Assembly: GCA_900239685.1 (NCBI GenBank)
Contig: OENT01000358.1
Location: forward strand, 1-64,000
DNA: 64,000 nt
DNA from: Rotaria macrura
Lineage: Eukaryota; Rotifera; Eurotatoria; Philodinida; Philodinidae
Direction of reading: 5' to 3'
Shown here: in pieces, positions 1 to 13,116 of the stretch
Layout: each line of letters opens with the position of its first letter
Numbering within the stretch: position 1 is the first letter of the stretch
Program-made: the position numbers and the translations under genes
The notes under the pieces: model-generated
The model's database searches: none
Told to the model about the DNA's origin: nothing
What the model saw: the letters and a program-made list of their open reading frames with translations, nothing else

Positions 1-3000
1 ACGAAAAACCTTTGAAACTCGACATTGTTTTTAGTCCATTCCGAAGCCTCTGTTCTTTGTTTCATGAATTTTTGATAGAGTTTCGGATAGAGTGGCGAGA
101 GATACTTGATGAGAATTATGTTAACAAGTGTTCAAGTAATTGTATGTTTCATCTCGAATAACCGACATCTTTTAGATCATGTTCTTGGCATTAGATCGTT
201 CATACTTCACTCAATGGGAAATATTTGAAAAATTTTAAAATGAAACCAACATGGCATAGCTACCAGCAAAGTATTCTATTAAATGAATCTATTATGAAAT
301 TCATTGTATCCCATATTGATGATTGTGACAAAGAAATCCTGTAATCATAAAATAGGACTCTGAAAAATAGTATACATAGAAAAAATAGAAACAAAAAATG
401 TTGAAAAGTTTGAAGATATCCATAATAAGTAATTTAAAATTGGCTTGTGCCTCCACGAGGAACGAAACTCAACGCACGTATTGTTAGTCGATAGTACACA
501 GTAAAATATAAGCGTCTAAAACTCACGTAATACAAATATAATGACACTGATATCAACGGATTACTTGATGCTTTGTCATTAACTATAGTAAAGCAAAACA
601 AAAATCGTAATAGCTAAAAATGCACCCTTACACAAAGGTCAATGTTGTTATTTAATCTATTTCATACAATATCATTTGTGTATAGGATCGAATGGCCCCC
701 AGTCTCAAAATTTTGAGTCATCAAGATGTGGGCCCATAAATCTTTGAAGCCAATGATTTCTATCCAAAAAAGGTTAATCAAGAAGATCCGAATTCGATAA
801 TCTCGATCGACTTTCGACCGAGAAGAATTTTACCGATGCTGTTATGATCAAGACATTCATGTATCCAATGGCCTATCGTTGGCTATGATTTGTTTTAAAA
901 GTCAGTCTTCTTCTTTTCAAAATATCAATAAAGTTATGTTATTTGCGTGGAAGTTAATCAAAAACTCGTATAACAACATTTTAGATAAAAACCAACTTTA
1001 ATCTATCGGTAAATTAAAGTATAATCAGTGGTGCACTATCAAAAAGCCAATTTATTGCCCACCACGTTTTCAGACACCTGCTAATAGATTAGAGATTTTA
1101 TTTTGGGTTAATCCAATAGGAAAATTTCTGTTCAACAAAGATTCTGATTTTTCTTTTACAAATATAAACTGTGTTGTATCTGACAAATTTTAACGATAAG
1201 CATCTGTTTACTAATTAGACTAAGTTTGATGTTCGATTTTCTGTAGGTATCGACTGAATTTTTTAAAGTTATCTTTCATCAATTTGAGTACTAAAAAGCA
1301 GCAATGTGGCATCAGTAGAAAGATGATTTTGTGCTTTCTACTTTAACAATATTAAGTCAATATGTTTTCTCGTTGTTCTACGAAAGAGATAGTGAACCAA
1401 ATCCCAAATGGCAGTTGGACATGCATACTAGAAAGTTACACTTACTAAAACGCTTCTTGTTACACAATATGTTCGTTGCCATGTCAATTATTAAAATGAT
1501 TTCTATGAATGCTAAATTATGCCAAATAGAACAACAAGAACAATGTTGAAGTTGTTCGACGGGAAAAAGCTTTCGAACCTTTTATTTCGAAAGGTTATTC
1601 ATTGATAATTTCTCTAAAAGTCTAAAACATATCAACGAAAACAGAATTCTATTGAAGAGATTCGCCAAAACAAATGTCTTCGTCGTTCATTTTGTACGAT
1701 CTCATGGAGGGTTGCGAACGAGGGACAATGAAAATATCGGATGTGTGTTAGACTAAGAATGAAACTGTTGAAACGTGTGCGCTGGACTTTCAAAAAATTT
1801 CCTTTACTCAACGAAAGAAAATCGAAGTTCATTTTATTGCTCTATTCAATAACAATAAAAGAAAGACTTATGAAAGTTTTATGATATTTTGCAACGATAT
1901 ACGAGGTCAACATTGTAAAGAAGGCATTCATTAATAGATCTATGTTTTAGTTTTTATACTTTTAGTGACCAAAAACAACCCTTCTTGAAGTAGTCTTGAA
2001 AATTGATTTCTGCTTTATCTATTGAAATTGAAAATGTTATAAACCTATCTCATATAAGTCGTACTTCTTCAATTGCATTTTAATTGTGATGCGAACTAAT
2101 ACGTGTAAAATTTGACGATAGATGTCGATTGTAGGACTCACTTTAGAGGTGCAGAGATGACTTTGTCAGGATTCTTTTGTCAGCGTGCATTCAAGCGAGC
2201 GAAAAGCTCTCATCAACGTTCCAAGAAAATGACAATGATCTTATTATGAGCCTTTCTTTTTCTTCTGTAACAATCTTAGCAAAGTGTTCGGTATTCCCTT
2301 TCAATGTTTTGTATCTTTGACATTCACTCACATGGAAATTTAGAGTTTCTATATTTTGACAACGAATTCACAGAGTTAAACCATTGGTTAGATGATTCTT
2401 TTATATACTTTACATCGGAAAAGGCATAGGCAGTAGCTGTTCAGAATAAATGATCCATTGAATCAACAAAAAAATGAAATCTCTCATATATTTGGAAGAA
2501 GCCAACAATATGTGAAGCATTTTTACTATATTTTCGTTGCTTTAAAGATTGAAGTCAATAAATGTAATATGGATTGCAAATGCTTGAAGCTAATCGTTTA
2601 TTTTCGATCCTAATACTATGCATTGATTTTGTTACTTTTTCATAAACAGTCTGGAATGTTAAAATAACCAATTAATACTGGAAGATAAGCTTTTTGAAAT
2701 AAGTTAACTTTTCAAAGTAAAATGAAAATAAATGGCTACATCAAATATGTAAGTGTGACAGGCGAGAAAATGAAGAGCCGCATTCCTTCAGGGAAACACA
2801 TGCATGAAGTATAGAGATTCTCAACACGCAAACGTTCACTACACATCGAAATCAATATAAGAATGATAAGTCAAAAAATGTGAGTTGACTGATTTGAAAG
2901 AAAATGTTCTATTGTTATTTAAAGAGACGCAGAGCTTCAGAGGTATTGTTAATAGATTGATATATTTCGTGGGTCACTCTCACACAGTCATAGATCATTC

Positions 3001-5789
3001 TAAAATTATTAAATTAGTTCATTCAAATGTCAATGAAGCCAAAGTTTTGGATCGTGACTCAATGTTAGCCCTAAAGTCAATCATCCTAAAAAGCGTATTA
3101 AAGTGATTTGACGGGCTATTTCAATTTTTCCCCCACAACAAATTTAAGAAAGTTTGATTAATAATTAAGATACATTCATATTGTCTCTATGAAACATGGA
3201 ATAGACAAATTTATTGGCTAAACGTTCGAATAATTGCGTGAAAGATAATCATTCATATTCTACATTCAAAATTAGTATATGAACTCTCTCGATCAAAATA
3301 ACATAATGCCATCGGAATGAGCAATCGTTTTTCATTTATCTTTTGAAATATTTTGCTCAAATAATTAATTTAAAAACAGCAGCGTCGTAAATTCAGGAGA
3401 TCGAAGAAAGTACAGGAAAACGTGGGGACGTATCTTCCAATGAGATGTAGCATATCTCGGAGCTCCTTATTAACAAACTATTTTTCAGGTTTTTACTCTA
3501 GGATCAGTGTAGGGCGTGCATCTCGCCTTGATTCTTCCTGGAAGATGTCGTATCCTCACTTACTTAATTCCAGGAGATGCGGCTACTACTCTCTGTCTCT
3601 CTCTCTTATTGATATATTTCATAGATGAAAGCATGAGACAGTTTAATGAATTCTCTATTAACAATTAGTTTGTCATCTTATTCAACTTCTCCGATTACCT
3701 GAATATGTGAGAACAAGTTTTAAAAATGGTTCCGTCTTATATTTTATTCAAGGAAAAGACGTTTTGATATTTCCTCTGTCGACCGGGGAGTCGCACTGCT
3801 GTATAACTTTTCCCGTTCGTTAGTTAATTACAGAAATGTTCACCACCAATCTTTTGTTAAATAGATGTTATTCACAAATATTCTAATTCAATTCTGGTTC
3901 TCAGTCAGGTTAGTATTGGGTCATTGATATGTTGTAGCTCAATCGATGAAATTATAAATTGAATATCGATTTAAGAATTGAAAATTAGAGGTTACTGTCA
4001 TACCTTACTCGATTCAATATTCAAGTAGTTGAAACTCAGATCCTAGAATGTTCTTCGAAATAAATATTGGATATTGTCATAATTCGAATTTTCGTTCCAG
4101 AAAAAAGAGAACTATTTGTATTGACGTTATCAAAGTAAATCGAAGACCATGGCTGGTTGCTTTAGTATTATGTAAAATAACTTGTTTCAATCAGAAAATT
4201 ACCAAATCAAAAAGAAAACAGATTGAGTAGTAAAGGATAGTGAGATCTATTGTTTATAACCAATATATCGTTATGTTCTAAGATGTTCCATCTTTCTCTC
4301 TCTCTCAGACAGCGCATGCTAATATAGATATTTTTCTCGTTTAATTAACCAATAAAAGCTCAACTGTCGGGTTACCTGTTACCTTACCGAGGTAGGTAGT
4401 CATTTTTGGACCCACTGTGGTTTTCTTTCTAGTCGAATCTATGATGAAATAATGTTCAGCCTGCTGTTTTTATCTAATTGCAACTAACATCGATTGAGAA
4501 GAAGTCGATAAAAATCTTTCACGTTCTAGAAAGTCGTCTGTTGGATATAAGTGTCAATCAAGTTGTCTGTATGAATCTATTCCATGTATAATAAATCTTC
4601 TTAATCTCTTTTCCTCTTCCCAACATACGATATCAATAGAAGTGACAATTGCAAGGGGAGAAAAACATTCTTTAAAACACCCCGTCTCCTAATTAGGTGA
4701 TGATAAGAAAACTAACCGGTTCAAAACAAAAGTCATGTTTTCTACTTATCGAAGAATTAGAAAAACATGATGCTGTTTTATTTTCATTGCACGTGTATGT
4801 TCATTAACGAAATAGGATCTTGTTCAATTCAATCTTTTTATTGAGATATTAGATGGGAGAGTGACTAACGTAAAAAACAATTAAACAAAACAGGTTTTTC
4901 CTTAAGATTGAGAAAAGAAAAGCACTACCAAGATCTGCACATTCTAATTATCATCTGAATCAGTACGACATTATCAGAAGATTGTCAATCGAATCGATAA
5001 TATCGAATTAAAACAGTTGTTGTTTGAATATTGAATGAATGAATGACGTTAATAATCGAATGTCCATAGAAAAAATGATAGATTCTTAATCACAACAGAT
5101 GACTAATGATATGAACAGACAACCAGTGAGATCAAAAAACAACAGTAGATTAGATAATATGGTGCTTGTGCCAGTTTCGATTGCTGTAATTTTTCACAAG
5201 TCATGTAATGAAAGTCGTAAACAGTTGTAACTTTCATACGTATTTCGGCTTATCCCAGAAAGATCAAAACAGCTTGACGAGCAAACCCGTCGTATTCCGA
5301 AGAATCCTTGACCCGAACAAATCACAGGTACCTAACAAGTTAAATGAGATTTTGTTGAAACAACTATACTAGATATAGTTGATTGTATCAGTGGCTATAT
5401 ATCATAAATGCACGTTTTGAACAACATTCATACGACGTAGGTGTTCAGCTACCGCCACACTAAAACTTAAGGATGTGATCGTGTCTCTTGGTTAAGAAAA
5501 TACTGACAATCACATCCACAATAAGACAACATGGTGCAATAGAAATAATAAAAATATTTTTTTAATAACAACGAAAAGTTATACAACAACAAGAATGATT
5601 TACAATGATTTCTCAACGGCAAAATGCTAGATAACGACGAAGAATCTAATTTTTTAATAAAAAACAAGATTCTACAGTAACAATAGTCAGAAAGAACTTG
5701 CCAATAATGGGAAAAGATTGTAGAATACAATGAAACGAAAAAAAAACAACGTTTAATAAAACGGAACAAGCGGCAGAGGCGGAAAACAG
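1..5789. other. Gene-poor AT-rich stretch
   Basis: I see no supportable gene here. Every frame is broken by frequent stops, and the short open frames look like chance. Short CT-rich runs occur near 3,593-3,607 and 4,292-4,306. A small hairpin is formed by the inverted nonamers near 5,471 and 5,508. Genes with very short exons could be hidden, so absence is not proven. Confidence 0.5.
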
Positions 5790-5992
5790 TCACATTTTAC
5801 GTGGTTTGTCACAAGACATGAATATTCTTTTCCCTGTTCCATTATCCATAGTGTTTGTTGGTGCATGCAAGACAGGTTCATCCTTGGGATTAAAGACGCG
5901 TTTACAGTTATGGTTTGATAATTCCTCTTTAAGAATTACCAAACGTTTTAATTGTTTTATTGACAGCGTGAGCGACTTCGATTCTTCAATTC
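5790..5992 (-). CDS. Possible 3' exon of an unrecognised gene
   Basis: On the minus strand a pyrimidine-rich acceptor (ending TTTCAG at 5993) is followed by 66 open codons and a stop at 5790-5792. The encoded peptide begins IEESKSLTL and ends KPRKM. It is basic, without low complexity, and resembles no family I recognise. An alternative donor lies inside the end of this frame. No upstream exon could be linked with a consistent phase. In such AT-rich DNA an open run of this length is expected by chance several times per window, so this is only a candidate. Confidence 0.2.
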
Positions 5993-8295
5993 CTGAAATT
6001 ATAAATAATTTACGTCAAACGACAAAATAGCATAGCTATAGTTTTCATTAAAAATCTGGTATGTCAAAGGTCATTTGAAAAACATAGGATATTAGAAGAT
6101 TAATGAAAAATATTTTGATAGATTGTCCTCAAAATAGGAGGCAAGAAAGAAAAATCTCGTTTTTTCCATAATACGAGTACCTTCCTGTCTCAGAAATGCA
6201 AGCCAGTGAGAAATTAAACTAAACACTCACAACTTTATTTTGAAGACGAAAGCTATCCTACGTTGAAGAAACGCCAATACTAGTATATAGATGCATCTCA
6301 ATGCGAAGAACACTGTATTCTTCAGAGAAACTTACAAACATTTTGCAAAATTCAAGACTGATTTTTTGAGGTAATGAATGAATATACAAATCTATCGTGG
6401 AGAGATCACTGAATACTCTGGCTCGAATAAATCTCAACGAGATTCAACAACTCTCATCTAATACACAACAACAAACTTGCCATAGAATTTAATTAATACC
6501 TACATAGCCCTAATGTAAAAACATCACAACTAACATAGAATTTCTTGATACTATCAGCAGGCATGTGTCTCTCCATCATGATTGTAAAACAGCATCCACG
6601 ACTATTTTCAGAGAACAAAAATGTTAAAGATAAAATCAGGGAGCAAAACGTATTTTAGTTTTTCACTTTCAATGTCTCTTAGTCAATTCATTGTGGACTA
6701 TCGTACTATTGGGAAAGTCGTCTTTCTATTTTATTTGTAATATCTCACAGAATACAATTTTTGTAATATGAACCAAAAACTAAACCTTAAAACGACACTA
6801 AATTCATTTGTATAAGAAGCATTATTCACATGAACTATGAAGAGTCAATGGACTTGAGAAAATGTGGATGAATTCTCTTTGCAGTTGGTGGTATCACGAA
6901 ACAGTCTTTTTCAGTCAGATTCGACTGACAGAAGAATTCGAACTCATTGCCATCCTAAAGAGTTACGGCAAACACAGTCCTATTCTTCGCTTTCGTGAAC
7001 GTCGAACAGGATTCGGTCAAATTGGATAGAAATCTACCAGGCGATTTTGATCGGAGATCAATTAGAAGATCACTATATAATAAAAATCGTCAACTTTATT
7101 GTACGAGTGCTGTCACTGCTGATTTCCGTAACAATAATATCAAAACGGAGAAGGATATCAACAAAGAGAATAGAGATCTCATGTAACAAAACTGTAGAAA
7201 AAATGTTGTATATTACACTATTTTCATGAAAAGTGTCTCGTAGAAACATGATGATTGATATGAAACAAACATTTCCAATGATGAAGCGGGCAAAACAAAC
7301 ATGTTTTTCCAAAGTCATCGATGCATGTCAACATTTTCTTTGATAAAAATGATGACCTCCACGATACTTGTGTCATGAAAAGGATGAGAATTACATTACA
7401 TTTAGTTGATAGACTTTGAAATTTTACAATGTCCTGAGAATCTTGCGATCAAGCAGATGACGTGGTATCAGTGCAGCCTTGCTTACGTAAGAACGTGCAA
7501 GCAATTCGGCTGTCCTAACTTTAACTGGGCATTTCATAAACTCCAGGTTTCTTGCCGATTCAGGAACTGTCTAACCAAATTCACATAGTTCAATATACTC
7601 TATATTCACAAGAAGCACGAGTGCACGAAAGGTATTAAGCGTAACAACTGGTGCTACGAAAAGCAGGGCATAATATCCGATTTCTCTTTCTACAGTCTAG
7701 TTTTCTAAATCTAGCACGTGTGTATGTTCAAACGCATAGATGAGCTGAAATTAATAATTTTTCATTAGACTTTAAAAAAAGAGAAACATTTTATTTCACT
7801 ATGCAAAACGCATCCAACTTCACGATCGGAAAGTTTTCAACCCACAAACATTAGAAGACAAATGTTCATCTATCTGGAGGAAATTTAACTATTTAAATCA
7901 TATGAGAATAAAACTAACTGAATAGTGTTGAGTTACCTCAAAACGTGAAATTCGCGAATGAACATAGTGGTACACTAATCAAAGACCTCCAATGACTTGA
8001 AGTTTTTTAAGTAATGAAATTCATGAACTGTGTTTCATAAGAAAATTGAAATGAATTGTCTTCCTGATTTTTCTTTCATTTTTATACTCAATGAGCGAGA
8101 CGCCTTTTCCGAAAAAGAAAGGACCGTTCACAATACAGATTATACAGTACGCACAAACAAACGAAAAATTACAAAACGTGATACATACGTGCATATGTAC
8201 TTGATTGAAATAGTGTTCGCAAATATTCGTTTGGTATGATGCGAAATCCATTATTATGGTACGTGACCACATCATCAATCTAAATACAAGACGAA
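5993..8295. other. No supported gene
   Basis: No assembled gene here. A few open segments with weak splice sites exist: minus strand around 6,340-6,440, and plus strand 6,886-7,029 and 7,406-7,588, the last rich in Cys codons. None shows homology I recognise or joins to a neighbour in phase. Confidence 0.45.
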
Positions 8296-8896
8296 TTAAT
8301 GTTCACCACCATCAAATTCACTGTACATTACGATATATTTTGGTTCTTCGGGTCCATAATGCTGTATCTTGAATCCGAACATATAAAATTCAACAGATTC
8401 ACCGGCTTCCTCCATAAGGACACCTATTTCAGAGACAAGACAAAGTTTTTTAAAAGTCAATAAGAAAAAGAAATAAACTAACCCTTAGGAGTGGCCAGGT
8501 CGTGATCCATAGCACAACTGAAATGATGAAATGCCCAATGACCTAATTCGTGCAAGATAGTAAATAAAATGATCGATCCATATTTGATAATGTTTTCTGG
8601 ATGATAATTAGATGTTGAATAATCGATCAACTAAATAAAATCCTTTTCATTAGACAATGCGAATCAATTTTATAATGTACTGGTAAGATGAAAAACTCAT
8701 GCTCTCTAAGGCAGATTTGAGATTGACTGATCCACTTTGCATATGTATATTCCGGTAATGAGTTCTATTAGATGAAAACATGTGAAAAGATAGGGAACTT
8801 CGTTCTAGTTCGAACATAGTAATTCTTATTTACGGCAAATTTTTCAGAGATCTCTTTGAAGCAAAACACTTTTTGACCGTATTGACCTGTACACAT
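8296..8896 (-). CDS. Small predicted zinc metallopeptidase (HELGH motif)
   Basis: Four exons join in phase into 140 codons plus stop: 8834-8896, 8681-8764, 8483-8630 and 8296-8423, with three short GT-AG introns of 52-69 bp. Residues 76-80 read HELGH, the HExxH zinc site, and follow a hydrophobic strand (IILFTIL). About 25 residues on comes an acidic helix MEEAGESVEF, which could supply the third zinc ligand and resembles the E-x-x-A arrangement of ImmA/IrrE-type gluzincins. I infer a zinc-dependent hydrolase; the substrate is unknown. There is no signal peptide or membrane segment. The ATG at 8894-8896 is the first Met of the assembled frame, but the frame is open upstream to a possible acceptor. 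The true protein may therefore be longer and include the exons at 10.3-11.4 kb. Exon phases and the motif support this gene well; the family assignment is tentative. Confidence 0.6.
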
Positions 8897-10310
8897 TTTC
8901 CTTATTATTGGTATTCAAAACAATTTCCTTTCTTCAATAAGTATTCAGTCTTTATTTATGATCAAGGTTTCGAATAGCAAGTCAACATTGTACACTGTAC
9001 ACTGTAGACTCGAAATGTACGAAACCCTTGCAAGATCCAATTTACACGGTGTTAGCAAAAGTAGCGTGTACGCAATACACTTTATCTATGAAAATACTTT
9101 GTTCTTCGATGAAAAATCCTTTTTAAGAAAAATTAACATTAACATGAGTGAAAAAGAAAATTTGCAACAAGACATCGTCCGACCACTTTTACTAAAGGCT
9201 GATGATTTTCTTTTCTTTTTCCTAATCACATTCTTGCTGCCTTCTATTGTCTCTTAACGGTGCACATATAGTTCTGTATTACTTAATCTTATGTATTTTT
9301 TTAATGTGGTGCGAAGCACAGCTTTATGTAGTCCTTCGCGAGTTTACTTTCTTTCTTTCAATCTTACTTTACAATTTGCGTACACATACAACTAGTCACT
9401 TTGTGACGCGATGATTTTGAGAGTCACGAGTCCAAGAAGACTTATTCAAATGTGAGATCCAAGCGCCGAGATCGAACTGGTTAGCTTGTTTTCAAATTTC
9501 TTCTACATTAGTCCGTTCCGCAACAAATAGTGTCAGAAAATGATGATTTTGAAAAGAAACTTGCCTTCTCTTCAATGTGAGATAATTAAAACGAAAACCG
9601 AAGCAAAGATCAGGCGGCACTATATCTCGTCATTTGTGAAATAGCTGTTAATACACCTGATAGAAAATGCTGAATCATTGAGATGATTCAATTGTTCAAT
9701 GACCAAGGACTTCTAAAAATCGGTCGACACTCACTGGAAGGATTGGCAGAGCAATGCATTTCAGAACAACTACTTTTCATGTTATGCCTATGTTCGATCA
9801 AGTTCTCGAAAAACTTGTTGTGCCTTTCATTTTTAAGCCGGAGGAATATATTTCTAATTCCTGACAGCTATTTAAAATGGATTTGTATACCGACTAGTCG
9901 ATTTTCATCAGACATTCGTTTTTCCTAAGGCCCAAGCGGATGCTTCGCATGACATTTTGTAGTCGAGTGACGCTTGAGAGCCATCTAGTTAATTTCGGTT
10001 TCATTCTTAGGCTACTACATATAACCAGTGTTATTCTCAAGTTATTTCTATGCTGGTTATTATTGAAATGAAAAAAAAATTAGAAATTAGCATGACCATG
10101 GTAGAATGTTTCGATTTTCACACAAGCGAAAATTTAGAATTAAAGTCGTCTATGCTCAACAAAAGTCTAATTTGCTCAATAATTCATTTATCGTTGGCTG
10201 AAATCATCTTTAAAATATGGTGTATCCGATCGCCGATCGCCGATTTTTGATAGAAAATGATTCAAAATCAACTTGCAGGAGATTGAAGCAAGTTCACTTT
10301 GTATAGATGA
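8897..10310. other. Intergenic or long intron between two minus-strand predictions
   Basis: No exon could be supported in these 1.4 kb. If the predictions on either side belong to one gene, this is an intron. A tRNA B-box-like string on the minus strand near 9,465 lacks a pairing T-arm. Confidence 0.4.
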
Positions 10311-11437
10311 TCATAAGTACTGGTCGAAGTATTTGCTGTAGCAAATATCAACTAATACATTAGTATCATCGTATTCCTCTTGTATGAAAGAAAATACTCG
10401 GCGATATGGTACTTGTACAGCATCTCTTTCCACTTCTCTGCCTAAATGAGACTCATGTTGCCTTACGTCATAAGAATAGGATATTTATATGTCATTATGC
10501 TATAGTTTCACTGTCCTTAGACTTCAAAGAGATGCGTTGATTTCATGAACATACTATTCTTGATGAATCATAAAAATTTAAAGTCTTATATTTTAGCACG
10601 TAGAAGAGTGAAAAAAGAAGCGAACATGTTATAGAATGTGGAAACTTTGAGTTGAAATTATTCATGCTTTTAGAAGCGAACTAGTAAAATGAATTTTTTA
10701 CCTATCAGAAAACGCTGTCTGCGGCCAACGTACCCCCTTTGTTACTAGGGAAACAACTTTCCCATTGACGGTTATTTAAGATAAAAGTCACTTGCTCAAC
10801 GCAAGATTATTCCTAACTTGTTTCTTATCTTATACTAGTTTAAGATGAATTAGAATTCTTTTAAATTTCCGCCGTCTCACATAAATCTATTGATATCGAT
10901 ATAGAGAAGTGCACCTGCTATTGATAGACCGAACAGAACGACTTTTTTCTGAGACTGTATACCATATATTTAATATTTACTTCTTTACTAAGATAAATGA
11001 TGTCGATATCACTTTCTTTTTGACGACCCTTATAACAACCATATACGCCAGATGACAATGGAATATCAAGAAAATCATCAGTTGATAAAATGATTGTTGG
11101 AATATTCGAGTTAGTAAAAGTATTTTTCATCTTTTCCATTACAGATGGAGGAACATAACTCTAGAAACAACAAAAGAAAATTTTCCAGTATAAATTTGCA
11201 AAACTTACTGGAAATTTTCCATCATACTCTTCGTATGGCAAAAAATGAGCGCTAAAGTTGGTGAGAAGATGTTCATTGGACAATATCATTGATACACTCC
11301 GAAGAGCAATATTTAACGACGGACATGAATCGATTACAGTTGGATCTAATCCAAATGTCAAATCATAAATTTTTAAATCACAAAACCCACTGATTTCACG
11401 TGTATTTGACATTATTAAATGCAATTCAAGCAAGTAT
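10311..11437 (-). CDS. Unrecognised multi-exon protein
   Basis: Three exons join in phase: 11209-11437 (open from the acceptor; first Met codon at 11410-11412), 10989-11160 and 10311-10441. From that Met they give 168 residues and a stop at 10311-10313. The first intron is 48 bp; the second is about 550 bp and splits a Ser codon. A possible further 5' exon ends at 11634, contains DEDELRIDIEYNATINK, and joins in the correct phase. The composition looks like a soluble globular protein with no membrane segment or repeats; I do not recognise the family. A donor just before the stop (near 10321) would instead let this frame continue in phase into the HELGH exons at 8.9 kb, so it may be the N-terminal half of that enzyme. 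Confidence 0.5.
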
Positions 11438-12339
11438 CTAGAAAAAAGTCTAATGATGTGTTGCCAGTTTTGTGATTATGATAATATTTGTAAATCTCAA
11501 ATGGTTTTTCGGATGTTATCTTTTGCTAAATCATTTTGAAGTTTATTCATTAGTGATGAAAGGTGAGCTTGTTCGTTTGATCACTCTAATTAGAGTAATT
11601 CTGGGAAAGATTCATGTGAAATAGTTTATGAACAATTTATTAATAGTGGCATTGTATTCGATGTCTATTCTTAATTCATCTTCATCATAAGAATTATATG
11701 AATTGATGAAAAAACATGAGAAAGAGCAGTGTTTCTATCAGCAAAGGTCCACCATAATAGCAAAATCTTCGATTAATACTCTGTTTTACAGTTTGTTATT
11801 AAAGAAGAAAAACAAGAGTATACATTCCGAGAACTATAAATACTTTGCTTTTCATCGTATCTGAACTGCGAACATCTTAACTTTGTCGTTAGTAGACATA
11901 TATTTTATGTTCGGATCTTTTCAGACTGATTATATGGTTTGCTAAGCGAACTCTATCCATTCGTTTATTGCTGCTATTGACTAATCTTTTGGTTGCCGAC
12001 TTTTTGCGCTCGATGATCGATATCCAGTATCCTTTTATAATTATTGATGTTAAAAAGTAGAACTGATAGATGAATGGAATTATGCTTTTAATATCCTCTG
12101 GAGATCGTTAAGTCTATTTTCTTTCCAGATCAAATCAACAGAACGCAAATCAACTAGATTGGATGTAGCAATAAAAATTGACCAGTGCTTTATTTTCGTA
12201 TGTTAATCAATAAAAATCTTCTTCGTCATCATCATCTACACACGATTCTATCTTATCATGCACACTTAAGAACATAGCAACCGAAATCGAATGCTTTCGA
12301 GTGAATCTGCATCACAGTCGAGTGTTTAGGATGCTTTGA

Positions 12340-13072
12340 CAGTGTTTCTAGCGTTAAGTACCCCAAGCAGAAGCAAAGTACCCAGGTCACCATCGATTTT
12401 GGAAAAGTACCGTATTTTGCACTTTGAAAGAAAAACAAAGTACCCTCAGAGTACTTTGGAAAATAAAAATGTAATTTGTTTGAATTCTCACGGCATTATT
12501 ATCAAACTGTTCAGGAATCCTCATATATATATGTGTAGACATGTTTTACTTCTAGACGGAGCTAAGAAGTTTTCTTTGTTTAACTCGAATTCATTTTCGA
12601 TTCGCCATTTAGATTTAGAATTTTCAAATACATATCTTATTCATTTGTTTTGGTTTCATAATTATTTCTTATTCGATTTATTTTTTTCAAATTCATCAAT
12701 ATATTTATTTGATACTATACAGAAAAATGAAGTGAGTAACGTAAAATTATGCATTGTTCTTTGTTTCCGTCTTATATATATAACAGTAAAGTACTTAATT
12801 CAGGAGTATCCCTTAAACATGTTCAGAGACCTGTACATGTTTTTGTTATTTATAAATGTTGTATTTTGTTATTTCATTTTTTTTTGAACAAGAATAAATT
12901 TTTAATAAATGACTGATTCAAAGATAACCTTGCTTTTTTGTTTTCTTTATCTGTTTTAGTCTATTGTTCTTTGAGGTACTTGATTACTTAAAACAAAGTA
13001 CCAATGGATACTTTGTTAATAAATATAAAGTGCCCATTTGTACTTACTTTTAGATTTCCATTAGAAACGCTG
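12340..13072. mobile_element. Putative non-autonomous DNA transposon with AAAGTACC subterminal repeats
   Basis: Imperfect terminal inverted repeats start CAGTGTTTCTA on the left (12340) and CAGCGTTTCTA when read inward from 13072 (10 of 11 match). Just inside both ends sit several copies of AAAGTACC or its complement: left near 12,355, 12,376, 12,405 and 12,440; right near 12,976, 12,994, 13,012 and 13,040. Such clustered subterminal motifs are typical binding sites of hAT or P-type transposases. The interior is very AT-rich and has no transposase. Flanks give at best a degraded target duplication (TGCTTTGA versus TGCTTCTC), so the exact ends are uncertain. Confidence 0.45.
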
Positions 13073-13101
13073 CTTCTCACTTTTATGAATAATATAAACA
13101 A

Positions 13102-13116
13102 AGAGAGAGAGAGAGA
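13102..13116. repeat. (GA)n microsatellite
   Basis: A short perfect GA tract just outside the preceding element. Confidence 0.9.

Noticed and set aside
5467..5793. A 108-codon minus-strand open frame
   Set aside because: Composition is Phe, Tyr, Cys and Ser driven by AT-rich sequence, with no domain; it overlaps nothing convincing.
9440..9520. tRNA-like B box on the minus strand
   Set aside because: The T-arm and acceptor stem do not pair, so it is not a tRNA gene. The same holds for B-box-like strings near 20,650, 37,612 and 50,420.
12207..12263. Minus-strand acidic peptide ending DDDDEEDFY
   Set aside because: Only about 18 codons after a weak acceptor, with no upstream exon; chance is likely.
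12336..12887. A 183-codon plus-strand open frame
   Set aside because: It lies within the AAAGTACC element, is dominated by Phe, Ile, Tyr and Leu from AT-rich DNA, and shows no domain.
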